A DNA stretch of 64,000 nt from Corallococcus sp. NCRR (GTDB lineage: Bacteria > Myxococcota > Myxococcia > Myxococcales > Myxococcaceae), in assembly GCF_026965535.1 (NCBI RefSeq), contig NZ_CP114039.1:3596001-3660000 (forward strand). The letters are read 5' to 3'. The translations under genes and the position numbers were made by a program. This document shows, piece after piece, positions 53,041-63,865 of this stretch. Below the pieces are notes generated by a model. The model was not told where the DNA came from. It ran no database searches and saw nothing but the letters and a program-made list of their open reading frames with translations. Each line of letters starts with the position of its first letter. Positions within the stretch are counted from its first letter, which is position 1.

Positions 53041-54561
53041 CTACTGGTTGAGGATGGCCACGAGGCGCGCTCCCGCCTCGGGCAACGCCAGCGGCGTGCC
53101 CGAGACCTCCGTGGCCAGTCCCTCCGCGTCGGCGGCGCCGCCCCGCGCGAAGAGCCCCTTGAGCCAGGTGAAGGCGGCGGGGTTGCGCCAGAAGTCCTCG
53201 TTGAACCGCTCCAGCAGAGAAGCGGTGAGCCGGGTCTCCAGGGCCCAGGCCCGCAGGTAGCGGGTGACGTAGAGCTGCGAATCCACGTCATGCAGGAAGA
53301 AGCCCGGGTGCGGCTGCGCGAAGAGGGCGCGGCGCTGGCCGTCGGCGTACTCGTCCGCGCGGTCCGCGGAGGCGCCCTTGGTGGTGAGGGACAGCTCGTA
53401 GGACAGCTTCGCGCAGTGGCGGCGCAGCACGGCCAGGGCCTGGAAGGCGGCCAGGCGCACGACGTCCTTCGTGGTGCCGGACGGCAGGCCCAGGTAGCGC
53501 TTGAGCCAGGGCGGGGACAGCAGGAGCCGCTCGAAGGTGGCGGCGTAGGCCTCCGTGACGGAGGCGTCGCCCAGGCGGCGCAGCTCCATGGGGGCGTCCG
53601 CGTCCACGTGGGCCAGGTGCCACGCGTGGCCCATTTCGTGGAGCAGGTCGCCCAGCGCGTCCATGCCGCTCCGAGGCTGGAGGACCAGGCGGATTTCGTG
53701 GGGCACGCGCACGGCGGCGACGAAGGGGCGTGACGCCTTGCCGGGGCGGGCCTCGTCGTCCAGGCGGATGCGGCCGCCGGCCTCCGGGTGGAGGCCCCAG
53801 TCGGACAGCCAGCGCATCACGGCGGGGACGGTGTCCTCGCGGCGGAAGTGCGCGTCCATCCACGGGGCGCGCAGGGCGTGCTGCACGTCATGGCGCCGCG
53901 CCTCGCCGCCGGGCAGCGGGCGCAGGGTGGGCTCCAGCTTGCGCAGCACGTAGGCCAGCACGTCGCGGTAGGCGTCCTCGGTGCGCTGGAGGGTCTCCTC
54001 GGCGGCTTCGGCCAGCTTGCCCGCGTCGATGCCCGTGACGTCCTGGCGCAGCGAGGGGTAGTCCGGGAAGCCCAGCACCTCCGCGGCCTGGAGGGAGGCG
54101 TCGCGCCGGTCTCCGTACGGGCCCCGGTGGTCCCAGAGGAAGTTGCCGGCGCCGCGCTCCAGCAGGGCGCGGCGGGAGCGGCTGGGCTCGCGCGGAATCT
54201 GGGACAGGGCCTGGGCCAGCGACAGCGTCGTGTCGTCCGCGGGGATGTGGGAGCGGGCCTCCAGCGCGACGACGGCGTCCGCCGCGGGCAGGGCGAGCGA
54301 CTCCTCCACCTGGGTGGCGATGAGCTCGCGCACCAGCGTGATGCGGCGGAGGGCGACGGGGTCGTCCTTGCCCTTCGCGCGGGCGAGCGCCTCGTTGGCG
54401 GCGGCGAAGGTGTCCGGCGAGGACAGCTCCGGGAAGGACGCGTACAGGCGGGCGACGGGGAGGTCCGGGGAGAGTCCGGCGCCGTAGCGGTACTGGAGGG
54501 TGGCCAGTTCGGCGAGGAAGTCATCCAGCCGCGACCGGACGGAGAGCAGGGGGCGGTCCAT
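53041..54561 (-). CDS. HEXXH zinc metallopeptidase, M3-like
   Basis: A 506-residue protein with the zinc motif H-E-M-G-H at residues 308-312 (L-L-H-E-M-G-H-A-W-H), flanked by D-A-L-G-D-L before and, 25 residues on, S-V-T-E-A-Y-A-A-T-F-E, whose Glu may be the third ligand. This is the layout of gluzincins related to the M3 oligopeptidases and M32 carboxypeptidases. The rest is helical, fitting a cytosolic oligopeptidase, though length is short for M3 (600-700). No signal peptide. Start at ATG 54561. Divergent from the pseudouridine synthase gene. Exact family and substrate not settled. Confidence 0.8.
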   Translation of the reverse strand: MDRPLLSVRSRLDDFLAELATLQYRYGAGLSPDLPVARLYASFPELSSPDTFAAANEALARAKGKDDPVALRRITLVRELIATQVEESLALPAADAVVALEARSHIPADDTTLSLAQALSQIPREPSRSRRALLERGAGNFLWDHRGPYGDRRDASLQAAEVLGFPDYPSLRQDVTGIDAGKLAEAAEETLQRTEDAYRDVLAYVLRKLEPTLRPLPGGEARRHDVQHALRAPWMDAHFRREDTVPAVMRWLSDWGLHPEAGGRIRLDDEARPGKASRPFVAAVRVPHEIRLVLQPRSGMDALGDLLHEMGHAWHLAHVDADAPMELRRLGDASVTEAYAATFERLLLSPPWLKRYLGLPSGTTKDVVRLAAFQALAVLRRHCAKLSYELSLTTKGASADRADEYADGQRRALFAQPHPGFFLHDVDSQLYVTRYLRAWALETRLTASLLERFNEDFWRNPAAFTWLKGLFARGGAADAEGLATEVSGTPLALPEAGARLVAILNQ

Positions 54562-54694
54562 GGCGGCGCGGAAGGTAACAGGAAGCCCGCGTCAGGGCAG
54601 GGAGCACGCGCATAGAGTGTCGCGCCATGTCCCTTGCCTCCGTTGCCTGTCCGCATGCCCCCCTGGAGTTCCTGCTGGAAAGGGGCGGCGCGCG

Positions 54695-55633
54695 ATGAAG
54701 CGCCGGACGTTCCGGGCGGAGGGGGCGCACGTGGGGCGCGCCCTGGTGGACGCGGTGGCGGCGGAGCTGGCGCTGCCGGTGGCGGACGTGCGGCGGCTGG
54801 TGGACGTGGGCGCCGTGTACGTGGCGGGGCGGCGCGCGCGGGATGGGGCGGTGAAGCTCCAGGCCGCGCAGGTGGTGACGGTGGTGCTGGAGGAGGCGGG
54901 GCAGAGCCCGCTGGAGGCCTCGAAGCCCGCGGCCCCCTTGCGCGTGCTGTTCGAGGACGCGGAGGTCATCGCGGTGGACAAGCCCGCGGGCCTGAACGCG
55001 CAGCCCACGGAAGGCCGCGTGGGCGGAAGCCTGGTGGACCTGGTGAGCGAGCACCTGGGCCGGCAGGCGGGGCTGGTGCACCGGCTGGACCGGGAGACGT
55101 CCGGGGTGACGGTGTTCGGCAAGACGCCCGCCGCCACCTCCGCGCTGGCCGAGGCGTTCCGGGAGGGCACCGCGCGCAAGCGGTACCTCGCGGCGACAGG
55201 GCCGGGGCTCCCGGCGGGCGGCACGGTGGACCTGCCCCTGTCGAAGGACCCGTCGCGGCCGGGGCGCTGGCGGGCGACCCGCGCGGCCAATGGCGTGCCC
55301 GCGTGGACGGACTACCGGACGCTGTTCGCGGGGGAGGCGTTCAGCCTGGTGGAGCTGCTGCCCCGGACGGGCCGCACGCACCAACTCCGGGCGCACCTGA
55401 CGGCGCTGGAGCACCCCATCCTGGGGGACGCTCGCTACGGCGGCGCGGGGAGCGCGGGGGGGCTGATGGCGCCGCGCTGCCTGCTGCATGCGCACGCGCT
55501 GGAGCTGGGGCATCCGCGCACGGGCCGGCCGCTGCGGCTGGAGGCGCCGGTGCCGGAGGACCTGCGGGCCTTCTTCGAGTCGGCGGGCGCGCGCGTTCCG
55601 GAGGGGCCCATCGTGGCCGCGGACGCGCCCTGA
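54695..55633 (+). CDS. RluA-type pseudouridine synthase
   Basis: A 312-residue RNA pseudouridine synthase. The N-terminal ~60 residues form an S4-like RNA-binding part. The catalytic domain has V-H-R-L-D-R-E-T-S-G with catalytic Asp132 and a later T-G-R-T-H-Q-L-R-A-H, the RluA hallmarks. It isomerises uridine to pseudouridine in rRNA and/or tRNA. The target site cannot be told by eye. Start at 54695 gives the usual length. It is divergent from the HEXXH peptidase and followed, 78 bases on, by the giant repeat protein on the same strand. Confidence 0.93.
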   Translation: MKRRTFRAEGAHVGRALVDAVAAELALPVADVRRLVDVGAVYVAGRRARDGAVKLQAAQVVTVVLEEAGQSPLEASKPAAPLRVLFEDAEVIAVDKPAGLNAQPTEGRVGGSLVDLVSEHLGRQAGLVHRLDRETSGVTVFGKTPAATSALAEAFREGTARKRYLAATGPGLPAGGTVDLPLSKDPSRPGRWRATRAANGVPAWTDYRTLFAGEAFSLVELLPRTGRTHQLRAHLTALEHPILGDARYGGAGSAGGLMAPRCLLHAHALELGHPRTGRPLRLEAPVPEDLRAFFESAGARVPEGPIVAADAP

Positions 55634-55710
55634 GAACCTGGAAAACCAGGGCCCTGTGCCGACGGACAGGATGCCCCCGTCGCGCGCATCGTGTGTAGAC
55701 TGGGGGCTTC

Positions 55711-58700
55711 ATGGGTGGCGGGAGACACGGCAAGGGCCCACGGACGCCGGAGCCCTCCCTGCGCGGAGCGGAGTTGGGCTCGCGAGGAGAGGACGTGCGA
55801 GGCGCGGTGGCCCGGATCTGTCAGGACGCTGCCCGGCTGCTCCAGGAGGGGCAGGCGGCGCGGGCGTACTCCGGCCTGGTGTCCGCCAGCCGTTCCCTTC
55901 CGATGACGCCCCAGCTCGCGGCGGTGCTGGTCCGGTGCGCGCTGAAGGCGGGCACGGAGCGCGCGGTCATCACCCTGCTGGACGCGGCGATGGTGACGGA
56001 GCGGGGCGAGGTGCGCCGCGAGGTCCGCCGTCAGCTGTCGCGCGTGTTGCGGCGCACGGGGCAGGAAGCGCGCGCCGCGGCGGTGCTCAACGGGTTGTTG
56101 ATGGACTCGCCGGACGACGCCCGGGCCCGCTTCGTGCTCGACGTGCTGCGCGAGCGGGTGGCGAAGGCGAAGCCGGCCCCTCGGCTCCCGGTGGAGGACG
56201 AGGAGTCCCGAACGAAGACCGTGGAGGTGTCCGCGCTGGCGCTGTCGGATCCGGAGCTGGGCAACACGGTGGTGGAGATGCCGGTGGTGGCCGTGCCGGC
56301 TCCGCAGGCGTGGGCTCCCCGGGCCGCCACGGTGCAGGTCCCGCTGGGCGAGTGGGCGGAACCGGCGCGGATGGCGTCGCGAGGCCCCGAGTTCCCCTGG
56401 GATGACGATGGGCCGGGCAAGGCCCGCGTGGTGACGCCGCCGCAGGTCGCGAAGACCGTTCCGGAGCCCGTGGTCGTCGCGCAGGAGTCTGGCGAGAAGG
56501 TGCGCCATGAGGTCGCAGTGCAAGCGCCGGGCGACTTGGCCCCCTCGGGTTCGGGTGCAGCGTCGTCCGTGGACAAGGCGCCTCAGGTCGAGAGCGCTTC
56601 TGGCGAAGCGGCCGCGGATGCGCCCGCGCCCGTCGTCACGCCGGTAAGCGCATCGCCGTCCGCGACGGTGCCTGAACACGTCATCGCGGCGTTGAGCGCA
56701 TTGATGTTGTCGGGTGCGGCAAAGGCACCAGAGCGCGTCGAAACGGCATCGTCGTCAGCGGAGAACCCTCCGGCGTCCGAGCACGCGGGTGGAACATCGC
56801 CAGCGGGTTCGACGCCACCGCCTCCGGACACCTCGGCGGGGCCGGACGCGGTGCGGACACCCGACGAGAAGGTCGAGGCGCCGACGCCTGCCGCCGCGCC
56901 ACCGGCTCCGCCGTTGTTCGAGTCGACGCAGGTCTTCGGCAAGAAGCTCGAGGAAGCGCTGCCCGCCGATGTCGCAGGGGCTGTCGACGAGAAGCCCGAA
57001 CCCTCGAAGGACTCCGGCCCTGACGAGTCGCGTTCGCCGGTCGCGGTGCTGGTGCCGGGAGCGCCTTCCAAGGCCTTCGAGGAAGACGAATCGACGTCGG
57101 AGATCCTCCCTCCGCCTCCGTCCGAACCGGTCGCTGGAGCGCAAGTCACGGCATCCCGCGAGGACGCATCGGCCTCGAAGCCGCCGGATGCGGACGAAGC
57201 GACGTCGGAGGTGAACCCTCCGCGTCCGCCCAGCGCGGTGCTGGTGCCGGGTGCACCCGCGATGGCGTTCGATGACGAGGAGTCGACCTCGGAGATCATC
57301 CCGCCCGAGCGTGTCGAAGCGGAGCAGGGCGCTTCCGCGTCAACGCAGTCCCGTGACGGGAAACCATCCGCTCCGCGACGGGCCTCCGTGCTGGTCCCCT
57401 CCACCGCGAAGCCCGCGTTCGACGCGGAGGAGGCGACTTCGGAAGTCGTCTTCCCGCAGGTGGATTCCGCCGCGAAGGCCGACACCGCCGCTTCGGATGC
57501 ACCGGCCTCGGCGCGCACCCCGGACGAGGGCTCGGAGCGGGCACAGTCCCAGCGCCAGGAGGCCCAGCTCATCGCGCGCAGTGCGTGGCGAGAGCTGGCC
57601 CAGCTGTACCTCAAGCGCGCGGACCGCGCGAAGGACGCACCCGAGCGCGCCGAAGCCCTCACGCGGCTCGCGGAGGTGATGGAGAACGAGCTCCAGGACT
57701 CCGCGGGCGCCGCGCGCATGTACCGGGAGATCGTCGAGCTGACCGGTGAGCGCACGGCGTTGCGTGAACAGGTCCGGCTGTTGTCGCAGCGGGAGGACGC
57801 CTCGCTCGTGCGCCGTGCGCTCGATGACGCGATCTCCCGGGCGAGGACCTCGCGGGCGCGCGCCGTGGCGCTGCTGACGCGAGGCGAGCGGCAGCTGAAC
57901 ATGGGCAACCCCGCGAAGGCGCGCGAGGACTTCGAGTCCGCGGATGCGCTCGTGCCCGGGATGCTGCCGGTGCTCGCGGGGCTGGTGCGCAGCGTCTCCG
58001 ACGACGAGCGCTTCGCCCAGGTCGAGCGTCTGCGCGCCGCCTGTGCGGCCGCGCCGCGCCGCGCGCCGGACCGCCTGGAGGCGCTGCGGGTCCTCGCGCG
58101 GACCGCGGAGGAGTCCCTGGGGGACCTGCGCATCGCGCAGTGGGCCTGGGCGGAGGTGCTCGCGGAGAGCCCGGACAATGAGCAACCCCGGGAGCACCTG
58201 CTGGCGCTCGCGCGCCGCCTGGGTGACCTGCCCGCGCTGAGTGCGTTGCTGCACGCGCAGCTCGCGCGTGAGCCTCGGGGGCCGGCCGCGCGCAAGGCGC
58301 ACCTGGAGCGGGTCGCCACGCTGGAGGCGATGGGCGACGCGGGCGCGGCCCTGGCGGAGCTGCGCCAGGCCGTGCGCTTCGAGCCGGGGCACAAGGAAGC
58401 CTGGCTGCTGCTCGCGGACCGCTGCACCGAGCGTGAGCAGTTCGGCGAGGCCGCGTGGGCGCTGGAGAACGCGGCCACCGCGACGGAGGACGACGAGGAG
58501 CGACAGCACACGTGGGAGCGGCTCGCGCTCTTCTGCCGCGAGGTGCTGCACAACACCGAGAAGGCCCGCCTCTACGCGCGGCGCGCCGAGAGCCTGCGCA
58601 AGTCCCGCGAGCAGCGCGCCCGTCCGCCCTCGCAGGAGCCCGCGCGTCCGGCGCCAGCGCAGGCCGTAGGGGTGCCGCCGCCGTCGGTGCTCGTCGCGCC

Positions 58701-61173
58701 GCCGGTCGCCACGGGCCGGGTGCCCGCGGCGAAGCGCAAGGACCTGTCCGACGAGGTGACATCCAACACGGACGTCCCGTCGCTGCTTCAGGCGGAGGAG
58801 GCCTCGTCCGCCAACGCACAGGAGAAGCGCTCGCCAGGGGTCAGCGCGACTGCGCGCAAGGGGCGCGGGAACACGGCAGGCGAAGAGCTAGACGCGGCTC
58901 CTGGCAACAAGAAGCGAGGGCGTGCGGGGGCGCGGAGTGACACGGCCGAGCGCGCGCCGCGAAAGCAATCCGAGCGAGGCACGGGAGCAACTCCAGCCGC
59001 GCCGCAGCCTGGAAAGGCTCCCTCCGGACGGCACGCGTCGGTAGGAGACACCGCTCAGGGCGCGGAAGCACCGCGTCGCCCCGCATCCGGGAAGGCGCCG
59101 GTGGGAGGCCCTGCCGCCCTCGCGGATACAGTCCCGGGCGCGGAGGTCGATCTCCCGGCCAAGGCCCCTTCGGGGCGTCATGCACCGGTGGACGCCGCAT
59201 CGTCCTCGACGGAAGCGCCTCGACAACCCAAGGCGCCCTCGGGACGTCATGCGTCGGTAGGAACCGCACCGTTCCCCTCGGAAGCCACGCGTCAGCCGAA
59301 GGCACCGTCCGGAAGCCACGCGCCGATTGGCACCGCGGCTCCGGGCACGGCCGCCGTTCGTCAGCCGAAGGTCCCATCCGGCCGCCATCCCTCGGTCGCG
59401 AGCACGTCGCCAGAAGCGGAGCCTCCCCGTCGCGCCGCGAAGGCTCCCGCGGAGAGCCCTGTCTCCCTCGCGGAGTCCGCCCCCGCGCCCAGCGGCATGG
59501 CCCGGGCCGCGAAGCCGTCTCGCGGCGGCCCTGTCCAGGACCCCGGCCCCGCGCCGGACGACGCAACCTCCGCGCCCGACCGCAAGCAGCGCGCCGCCGC
59601 CACGCCTCCGCGCGAAAGGACCACGGCCTTCGGAGCCGCGCTCCCTCCAGACGCGGAGCCCGAAGCCCCAGCGTCGCGCAAGGCCGCCACCGCCTCCGAG
59701 GACAACGCCCGCCCCTCCAAGAACGCGGGCACGCAGATCCGCGAAGCCGCATCCCGCGTGGAACGCGCCCCGCGCGCCGGACACGCGCCCCGGCTCCCAC
59801 TGTCCGCCAGCGGCGTGGAACCCCCGCCGCCCCCCCGCGCACCCCTGTCCGCCAGTGGCGTGGAACCTCCAGCCCCCGCGCCGCGCGCCATGGCCGGAGC
59901 CTCGCGCCCCGTCGCCCCTCCCTCGAAGGGCCGCGGCGCTCCCGAAGCCCCGCCCGACATCCCGCTCCTCAGCCAGATTCCCTCCGAGGACGAAGACGAG
60001 GACGCCCAGGAACTCGGCGCCGGGCCCGTGGAGGCCACGAGCGTCATCGCGTGGGAAGCGCCTCCCGGCCGCATGGACCCCGTGCGCCGCATCCACCGCG
60101 CCGGCCGTCCCGAAGGCACCGTCTCCGGCCCGGCCCCCACGCGTCCTCCCCAGGCCAGTGGCCGCCCCACCGTCGGCTCCACCGAGACCCGCGAGACCCC
60201 CGCCGCCGTCCCGGACGCCGAGCCCCCCGCGGACTCCACCTCCGCGGAGCCGCTCGTCTTCAAGCTCGTGCGCGAGCGGCCGCTCGACCCGAAGCCCTAC
60301 CGCGGCCTCGTGGACCACTTCGACCAGCGCGGTGACGCCACCCGCGCCGCGCTCATGCGCGAGCTCGCGGACGCCCTGGAGGGCCGCGACGTCTCCTCGC
60401 CCCGCGTGCAGCGCGCACCCCTCACCAACCAGGAGCGCGCAGGCCTGCGCCACCCGGGCCTGCGCACCCCGTCCGGAGAGCTGCTCGCGTGCGTGGGCAT
60501 CGCGCTGTGCCGGCTCTTCCCGTCGCCCGCGCGCATCGCCAGCACCACGGAGCCCCTGCGCGCCACCTCCGGCCCGGGCGCCGCCGCCGTGCTCGACGCG
60601 CTCAACGGCGCCGCGCGCCTGCTGGGCGTGCCCCTGCCAGAGCTCGTCGCGGGCGATGACGACAGCGCCAACATCACCCCGCTGCACACCACCGCCCCGC
60701 GCCTCGTCGTGGGCCGGATCCTCGTGCAGCAGCCGCCCACCAACGCCGAGCTGCGCTTCCACGCCGGCCGCGCGCTGTTCTCGCTGTCACCGGACCTGCT
60801 CGCCCTGCGCGCCCTGCGCAAGGACCACCTGCTGCGCGCGCTCGCGCTGCTGTCCTCCGTCCTCAAGAACCCCAAGGACGCCGGCGACGACGCCCGCGTG
60901 GTGCGCGAGTCCCTGTCCCCCAGGGCCCTGGAGCGCGCCGCCCTGCTGATGGAGCCCGGCACCCGCGACTTCGACGCGAGCCTGCTCGTCGCCGCCGCGC
61001 GCGACTCCGCCAACCGCGCGGGGCTCGTCGCCTGCGGAGGCCCCGGGCCCGCGCTCACCGTGCTGCGCGCCCGCCGCCCCCACGACTCGGAGCTGGAGGA
61101 AATGGTCCGCTTCGCCGCCTCCGAGCGCTACCTCGCCCTGCGCGACGCCGCCGAAGCGGGCCGGGGCCGCTAG
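55711..61173 (+). CDS. Giant TPR and disordered-repeat protein (1820 residues)
   Basis: A 1820-residue protein with no signal peptide. Order: N-terminal helical region (~1-160, TPR-like); a low-complexity P/A/S/E region (~160-620) with at least four copies of a motif like E-x-T/S-S-E-V/I-x-P (for example D-E-S-T-S-E-I-L-P) preceded by V-L-V-P-G-A-P; a TPR superhelix (~620-960); a second disordered region with about six 24-residue units of the type K-A-P-S-G-R-H-A-S-V-G starting at ~1102 (59014 to about 59460), then two L-S-A-S-G-V-E-P-P units; and a C-terminal globular domain (~1500-1820). TPR suggests a scaffold. The S/T-E motifs could be phosphorylation or FHA-binding sites. No enzyme motif seen. 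It converges with the PorV-like gene, 4 bases between stops. Confidence 0.85.
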   Translation: MGGGRHGKGPRTPEPSLRGAELGSRGEDVRGAVARICQDAARLLQEGQAARAYSGLVSASRSLPMTPQLAAVLVRCALKAGTERAVITLLDAAMVTERGEVRREVRRQLSRVLRRTGQEARAAAVLNGLLMDSPDDARARFVLDVLRERVAKAKPAPRLPVEDEESRTKTVEVSALALSDPELGNTVVEMPVVAVPAPQAWAPRAATVQVPLGEWAEPARMASRGPEFPWDDDGPGKARVVTPPQVAKTVPEPVVVAQESGEKVRHEVAVQAPGDLAPSGSGAASSVDKAPQVESASGEAAADAPAPVVTPVSASPSATVPEHVIAALSALMLSGAAKAPERVETASSSAENPPASEHAGGTSPAGSTPPPPDTSAGPDAVRTPDEKVEAPTPAAAPPAPPLFESTQVFGKKLEEALPADVAGAVDEKPEPSKDSGPDESRSPVAVLVPGAPSKAFEEDESTSEILPPPPSEPVAGAQVTASREDASASKPPDADEATSEVNPPRPPSAVLVPGAPAMAFDDEESTSEIIPPERVEAEQGASASTQSRDGKPSAPRRASVLVPSTAKPAFDAEEATSEVVFPQVDSAAKADTAASDAPASARTPDEGSERAQSQRQEAQLIARSAWRELAQLYLKRADRAKDAPERAEALTRLAEVMENELQDSAGAARMYREIVELTGERTALREQVRLLSQREDASLVRRALDDAISRARTSRARAVALLTRGERQLNMGNPAKAREDFESADALVPGMLPVLAGLVRSVSDDERFAQVERLRAACAAAPRRAPDRLEALRVLARTAEESLGDLRIAQWAWAEVLAESPDNEQPREHLLALARRLGDLPALSALLHAQLAREPRGPAARKAHLERVATLEAMGDAGAALAELRQAVRFEPGHKEAWLLLADRCTEREQFGEAAWALENAATATEDDEERQHTWERLALFCREVLHNTEKARLYARRAESLRKSREQRARPPSQEPARPAPAQAVGVPPPSVLVAPPVATGRVPAAKRKDLSDEVTSNTDVPSLLQAEEASSANAQEKRSPGVSATARKGRGNTAGEELDAAPGNKKRGRAGARSDTAERAPRKQSERGTGATPAAPQPGKAPSGRHASVGDTAQGAEAPRRPASGKAPVGGPAALADTVPGAEVDLPAKAPSGRHAPVDAASSSTEAPRQPKAPSGRHASVGTAPFPSEATRQPKAPSGSHAPIGTAAPGTAAVRQPKVPSGRHPSVASTSPEAEPPRRAAKAPAESPVSLAESAPAPSGMARAAKPSRGGPVQDPGPAPDDATSAPDRKQRAAATPPRERTTAFGAALPPDAEPEAPASRKAATASEDNARPSKNAGTQIREAASRVERAPRAGHAPRLPLSASGVEPPPPPRAPLSASGVEPPAPAPRAMAGASRPVAPPSKGRGAPEAPPDIPLLSQIPSEDEDEDAQELGAGPVEATSVIAWEAPPGRMDPVRRIHRAGRPEGTVSGPAPTRPPQASGRPTVGSTETRETPAAVPDAEPPADSTSAEPLVFKLVRERPLDPKPYRGLVDHFDQRGDATRAALMRELADALEGRDVSSPRVQRAPLTNQERAGLRHPGLRTPSGELLACVGIALCRLFPSPARIASTTEPLRATSGPGAAAVLDALNGAARLLGVPLPELVAGDDDSANITPLHTTAPRLVVGRILVQQPPTNAELRFHAGRALFSLSPDLLALRALRKDHLLRALALLSSVLKNPKDAGDDARVVRESLSPRALERAALLMEPGTRDFDASLLVAAARDSANRAGLVACGGPGPALTVLRARRPHDSELEEMVRFAASERYLALRDAAEAGRGR

Positions 61174-61177
61174 CGCT

Positions 61178-62047
61178 TCAGTTCACCAGGAGCCGCAGCG
61201 TGAGCGACAGCACGCGTCCGTTCAGCCCGCCCAGGTCGTGCTGGTACGCCAGGTCCACGCCGCCGCCTCCGGGCGACAGGAAGCCCGCGCCCACCGTCAC
61301 GCGGGAAATCTTCTGGAAGCCGTCGTACGTGTAGCCCGCGCGCAGCGGAATCGTCTGGTCGAGGATGTACTCCGCGCCCGTGTTGTACGTGAGCACCGCC
61401 GAGTCGCGCGTCTCGAAGTCCGCGCGCATGTCGAACGCCACCACCACCGCCTGCCCCACGTAGGCCGTGTGCGCGGAGAAGTAGCGCGTCAGCTCCACGT
61501 TCTCCGTGTCGATGAGGTTGTGCCCCGACACGCCCAGCGACAGCTGCTCGCTCAGCCGCACCAGGATGCCCGCGTCCAGCGTGATGGAGTTGGCGAAGCG
61601 CGACTGGCCGTTCAGCCGCAGGTAGTGCCCCGACAGGCCGATGAGCAGCGACTGCCCCAGGGGCAGCGCCGCCCCCAGCGTGCTCAGGTTCGCGGACGTG
61701 CGCCCCCCGCCGCGCCCCAGCGATAGCCAGTGGTAGTCCACGCCCAGCGCCAGCCGGCCGCTGCTGGAGTCCGCCAGGGTGATGCCCAGGTAGCCCTCCT
61801 TGTTGCGAGGGTCGTACGCGCCCGTGCCCTCGATGCGGTAGGCCGGGAAGAGCGCCATCGCCGCCGGGTTGCCCAGGAGTGCGTCCGCACCCAGACCCGT
61901 GGCCCGGTAGGCGCTGCCCATGCCCAGGGACCGTGCATTCGCGATGTTGCGCAGCTCATCGGCCGTTTCGGTCGTGGCGGCTCGGGCGACGAAGGGGACC
62001 ACGGACAGCGTCAAGCAGAGAGCGGCGGCGATGGCACGGAGCGGCAT
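61178..62047 (-). CDS. PorV/UPF0164-like outer-membrane protein
   Basis: A 289-residue exported beta-barrel: signal peptide (M-P-L-R-A-I-A-A-A-L-C-L-T-L-S-V-V-P-F-V-A-R-A), then the A-R-S-L-G-M-G-S-A-Y-R-A-T-G and L-G-N-P-A-A-M-A opening of the PorV/UPF0164 (FadL-like) family and regular amphipathic strands (G-R-L-A-L-G-V-D-Y-H-W, G-L-S-G-H-Y-L-R, G-A-E-Y, ending L-T-L-R-L-L-V-N). PorV helps the type IX secretion system in Bacteroidetes; related proteins elsewhere are of unknown role. No type IX genes are in the window. The ATG at 62047 is chosen. Open frame upstream is antisense to GalU. Confidence 0.85.
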   Translation of the reverse strand: MPLRAIAAALCLTLSVVPFVARAATTETADELRNIANARSLGMGSAYRATGLGADALLGNPAAMALFPAYRIEGTGAYDPRNKEGYLGITLADSSSGRLALGVDYHWLSLGRGGGRTSANLSTLGAALPLGQSLLIGLSGHYLRLNGQSRFANSITLDAGILVRLSEQLSLGVSGHNLIDTENVELTRYFSAHTAYVGQAVVVAFDMRADFETRDSAVLTYNTGAEYILDQTIPLRAGYTYDGFQKISRVTVGAGFLSPGGGGVDLAYQHDLGGLNGRVLSLTLRLLVN

Positions 62048-62107
62048 GGCTGGAGGGAATCTATCCGGCTTGCTGGGGTTCTGGGCCACCAATAGATTCC
62101 CCGCCCC

Positions 62108-63006
<899 letters not shown>

Positions 63007-63010
<4 letters not shown>

Positions 63011-63762
63011 AGCGTCTCATCGCCGTATCCGCAGTCCTCGCCTCCCTGACCGCCGGCGCCTACGTGCTGCCCGGCGGCTCCATCCTGCGGCGCATGGCCA
63101 CCGCGCGGGAGGAGAAGCGCCTGTCGTCCTTCCGCGTGGAGGGCTCCGTCATCTTCTCCGCCACGGCCGTGGCGGAGGCCGGGGCCGCCCTCAACGTCCC
63201 CACGGACCGCCCGGAGCTCCAGGGTGACGGCGTGCTGTCCGTGAAGATCCCGGGCCGCTGCCGCTTCGACGCGAGCTCGCCCGACAGCAGCCTCAAGTCC
63301 GCCACCGTGCAGGCCTCCGGCAAGAAGCGCGTGGTGGAGGGCAAGGAGCTGCCCTCCATCTCCGTGCTGGTGACCCAGGTGTGCGCCATCCTCGCGCAGG
63401 ACGCGGGCAGCGTGCAGGACACCAAGCTCGCCCAGGAGGCGTACCTCCAGGGGCTGGGCATCAACACGAAGGTGACGTCGCTCGCGCGCTTCGGCGGCGA
63501 GGTGGCCTACGTCCTGGGAGACCCCGCGGAGAACAAGCCCCAGTTCTGGGTCTACAAGGACGCCTTCCGGCCCGCGCGCCTGCGCTACTCGGACGCGTCC
63601 GGGGCGGCCTGGGACGTGCGCTTCCTGGACTACGCCTCGCCGGCCACCGGCGACTGGATGCCCCGCACCGTGGAGGTGTGGAAGGCGGGCCAGCGCGTGG
63701 TGCGCTTCACCGCCCTCAAGGCGGACAACCGCTCGGCCGTGCCGGACACGCTCTTCAAGTAG
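63007..63762 (+). CDS. Exported beta-rich protein coupled to galU
   Basis: A 251-residue protein with a hydrophobic leader (M-K-R-L-I-A-V-S-A-V-L-A-S-L-T-A-G-A-Y-V-L) and a beta-rich mature domain (~35-250) with repeated strands such as L-S-V-K-I-P-G-R-C-R-F-D-A and V-A-Y-V-L-G. It resembles outer-membrane lipoprotein carrier (LolA-like) folds only loosely. Two Cys (G-R-C-R, V-C-A) could pair. GTG at 63007 overlaps the galU stop in GTGA, so both are co-translated. A role in surface-glycan export or envelope assembly is a guess from the link to galU. Confidence 0.75.
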
Positions 63763-63821
63763 CGGCCCCCGCTTCGATTCGCTTGCGATGGGCGGGGCTG
63801 ACGGTGAAAGTCCCGCCCGTT

Positions 63822-63849
63822 CCAGGACCGGGATTTCCCCGGTTCCTGG
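63822..63849 (+). terminator. Hairpin between galU-linked gene and the glutathione S-transferase gene
   Basis: CCAGGACCGGG (63822-63832) and CCCGGTTCCTGG (63838-63849) form a bulged 10-bp stem with a 5-base loop, 60 bases after the stop of the preceding gene. No T-run. It may be a weak terminator. Confidence 0.4.
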
Positions 63850-63865
63850 CTCGGAGGCGATTCGC

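Noticed and set aside
59014-59460. Non-coding tandem DNA repeats
   Set aside because: Units are in frame, keep a protein-level motif, and diverge at third positions, so they are coding repeats of the large protein.
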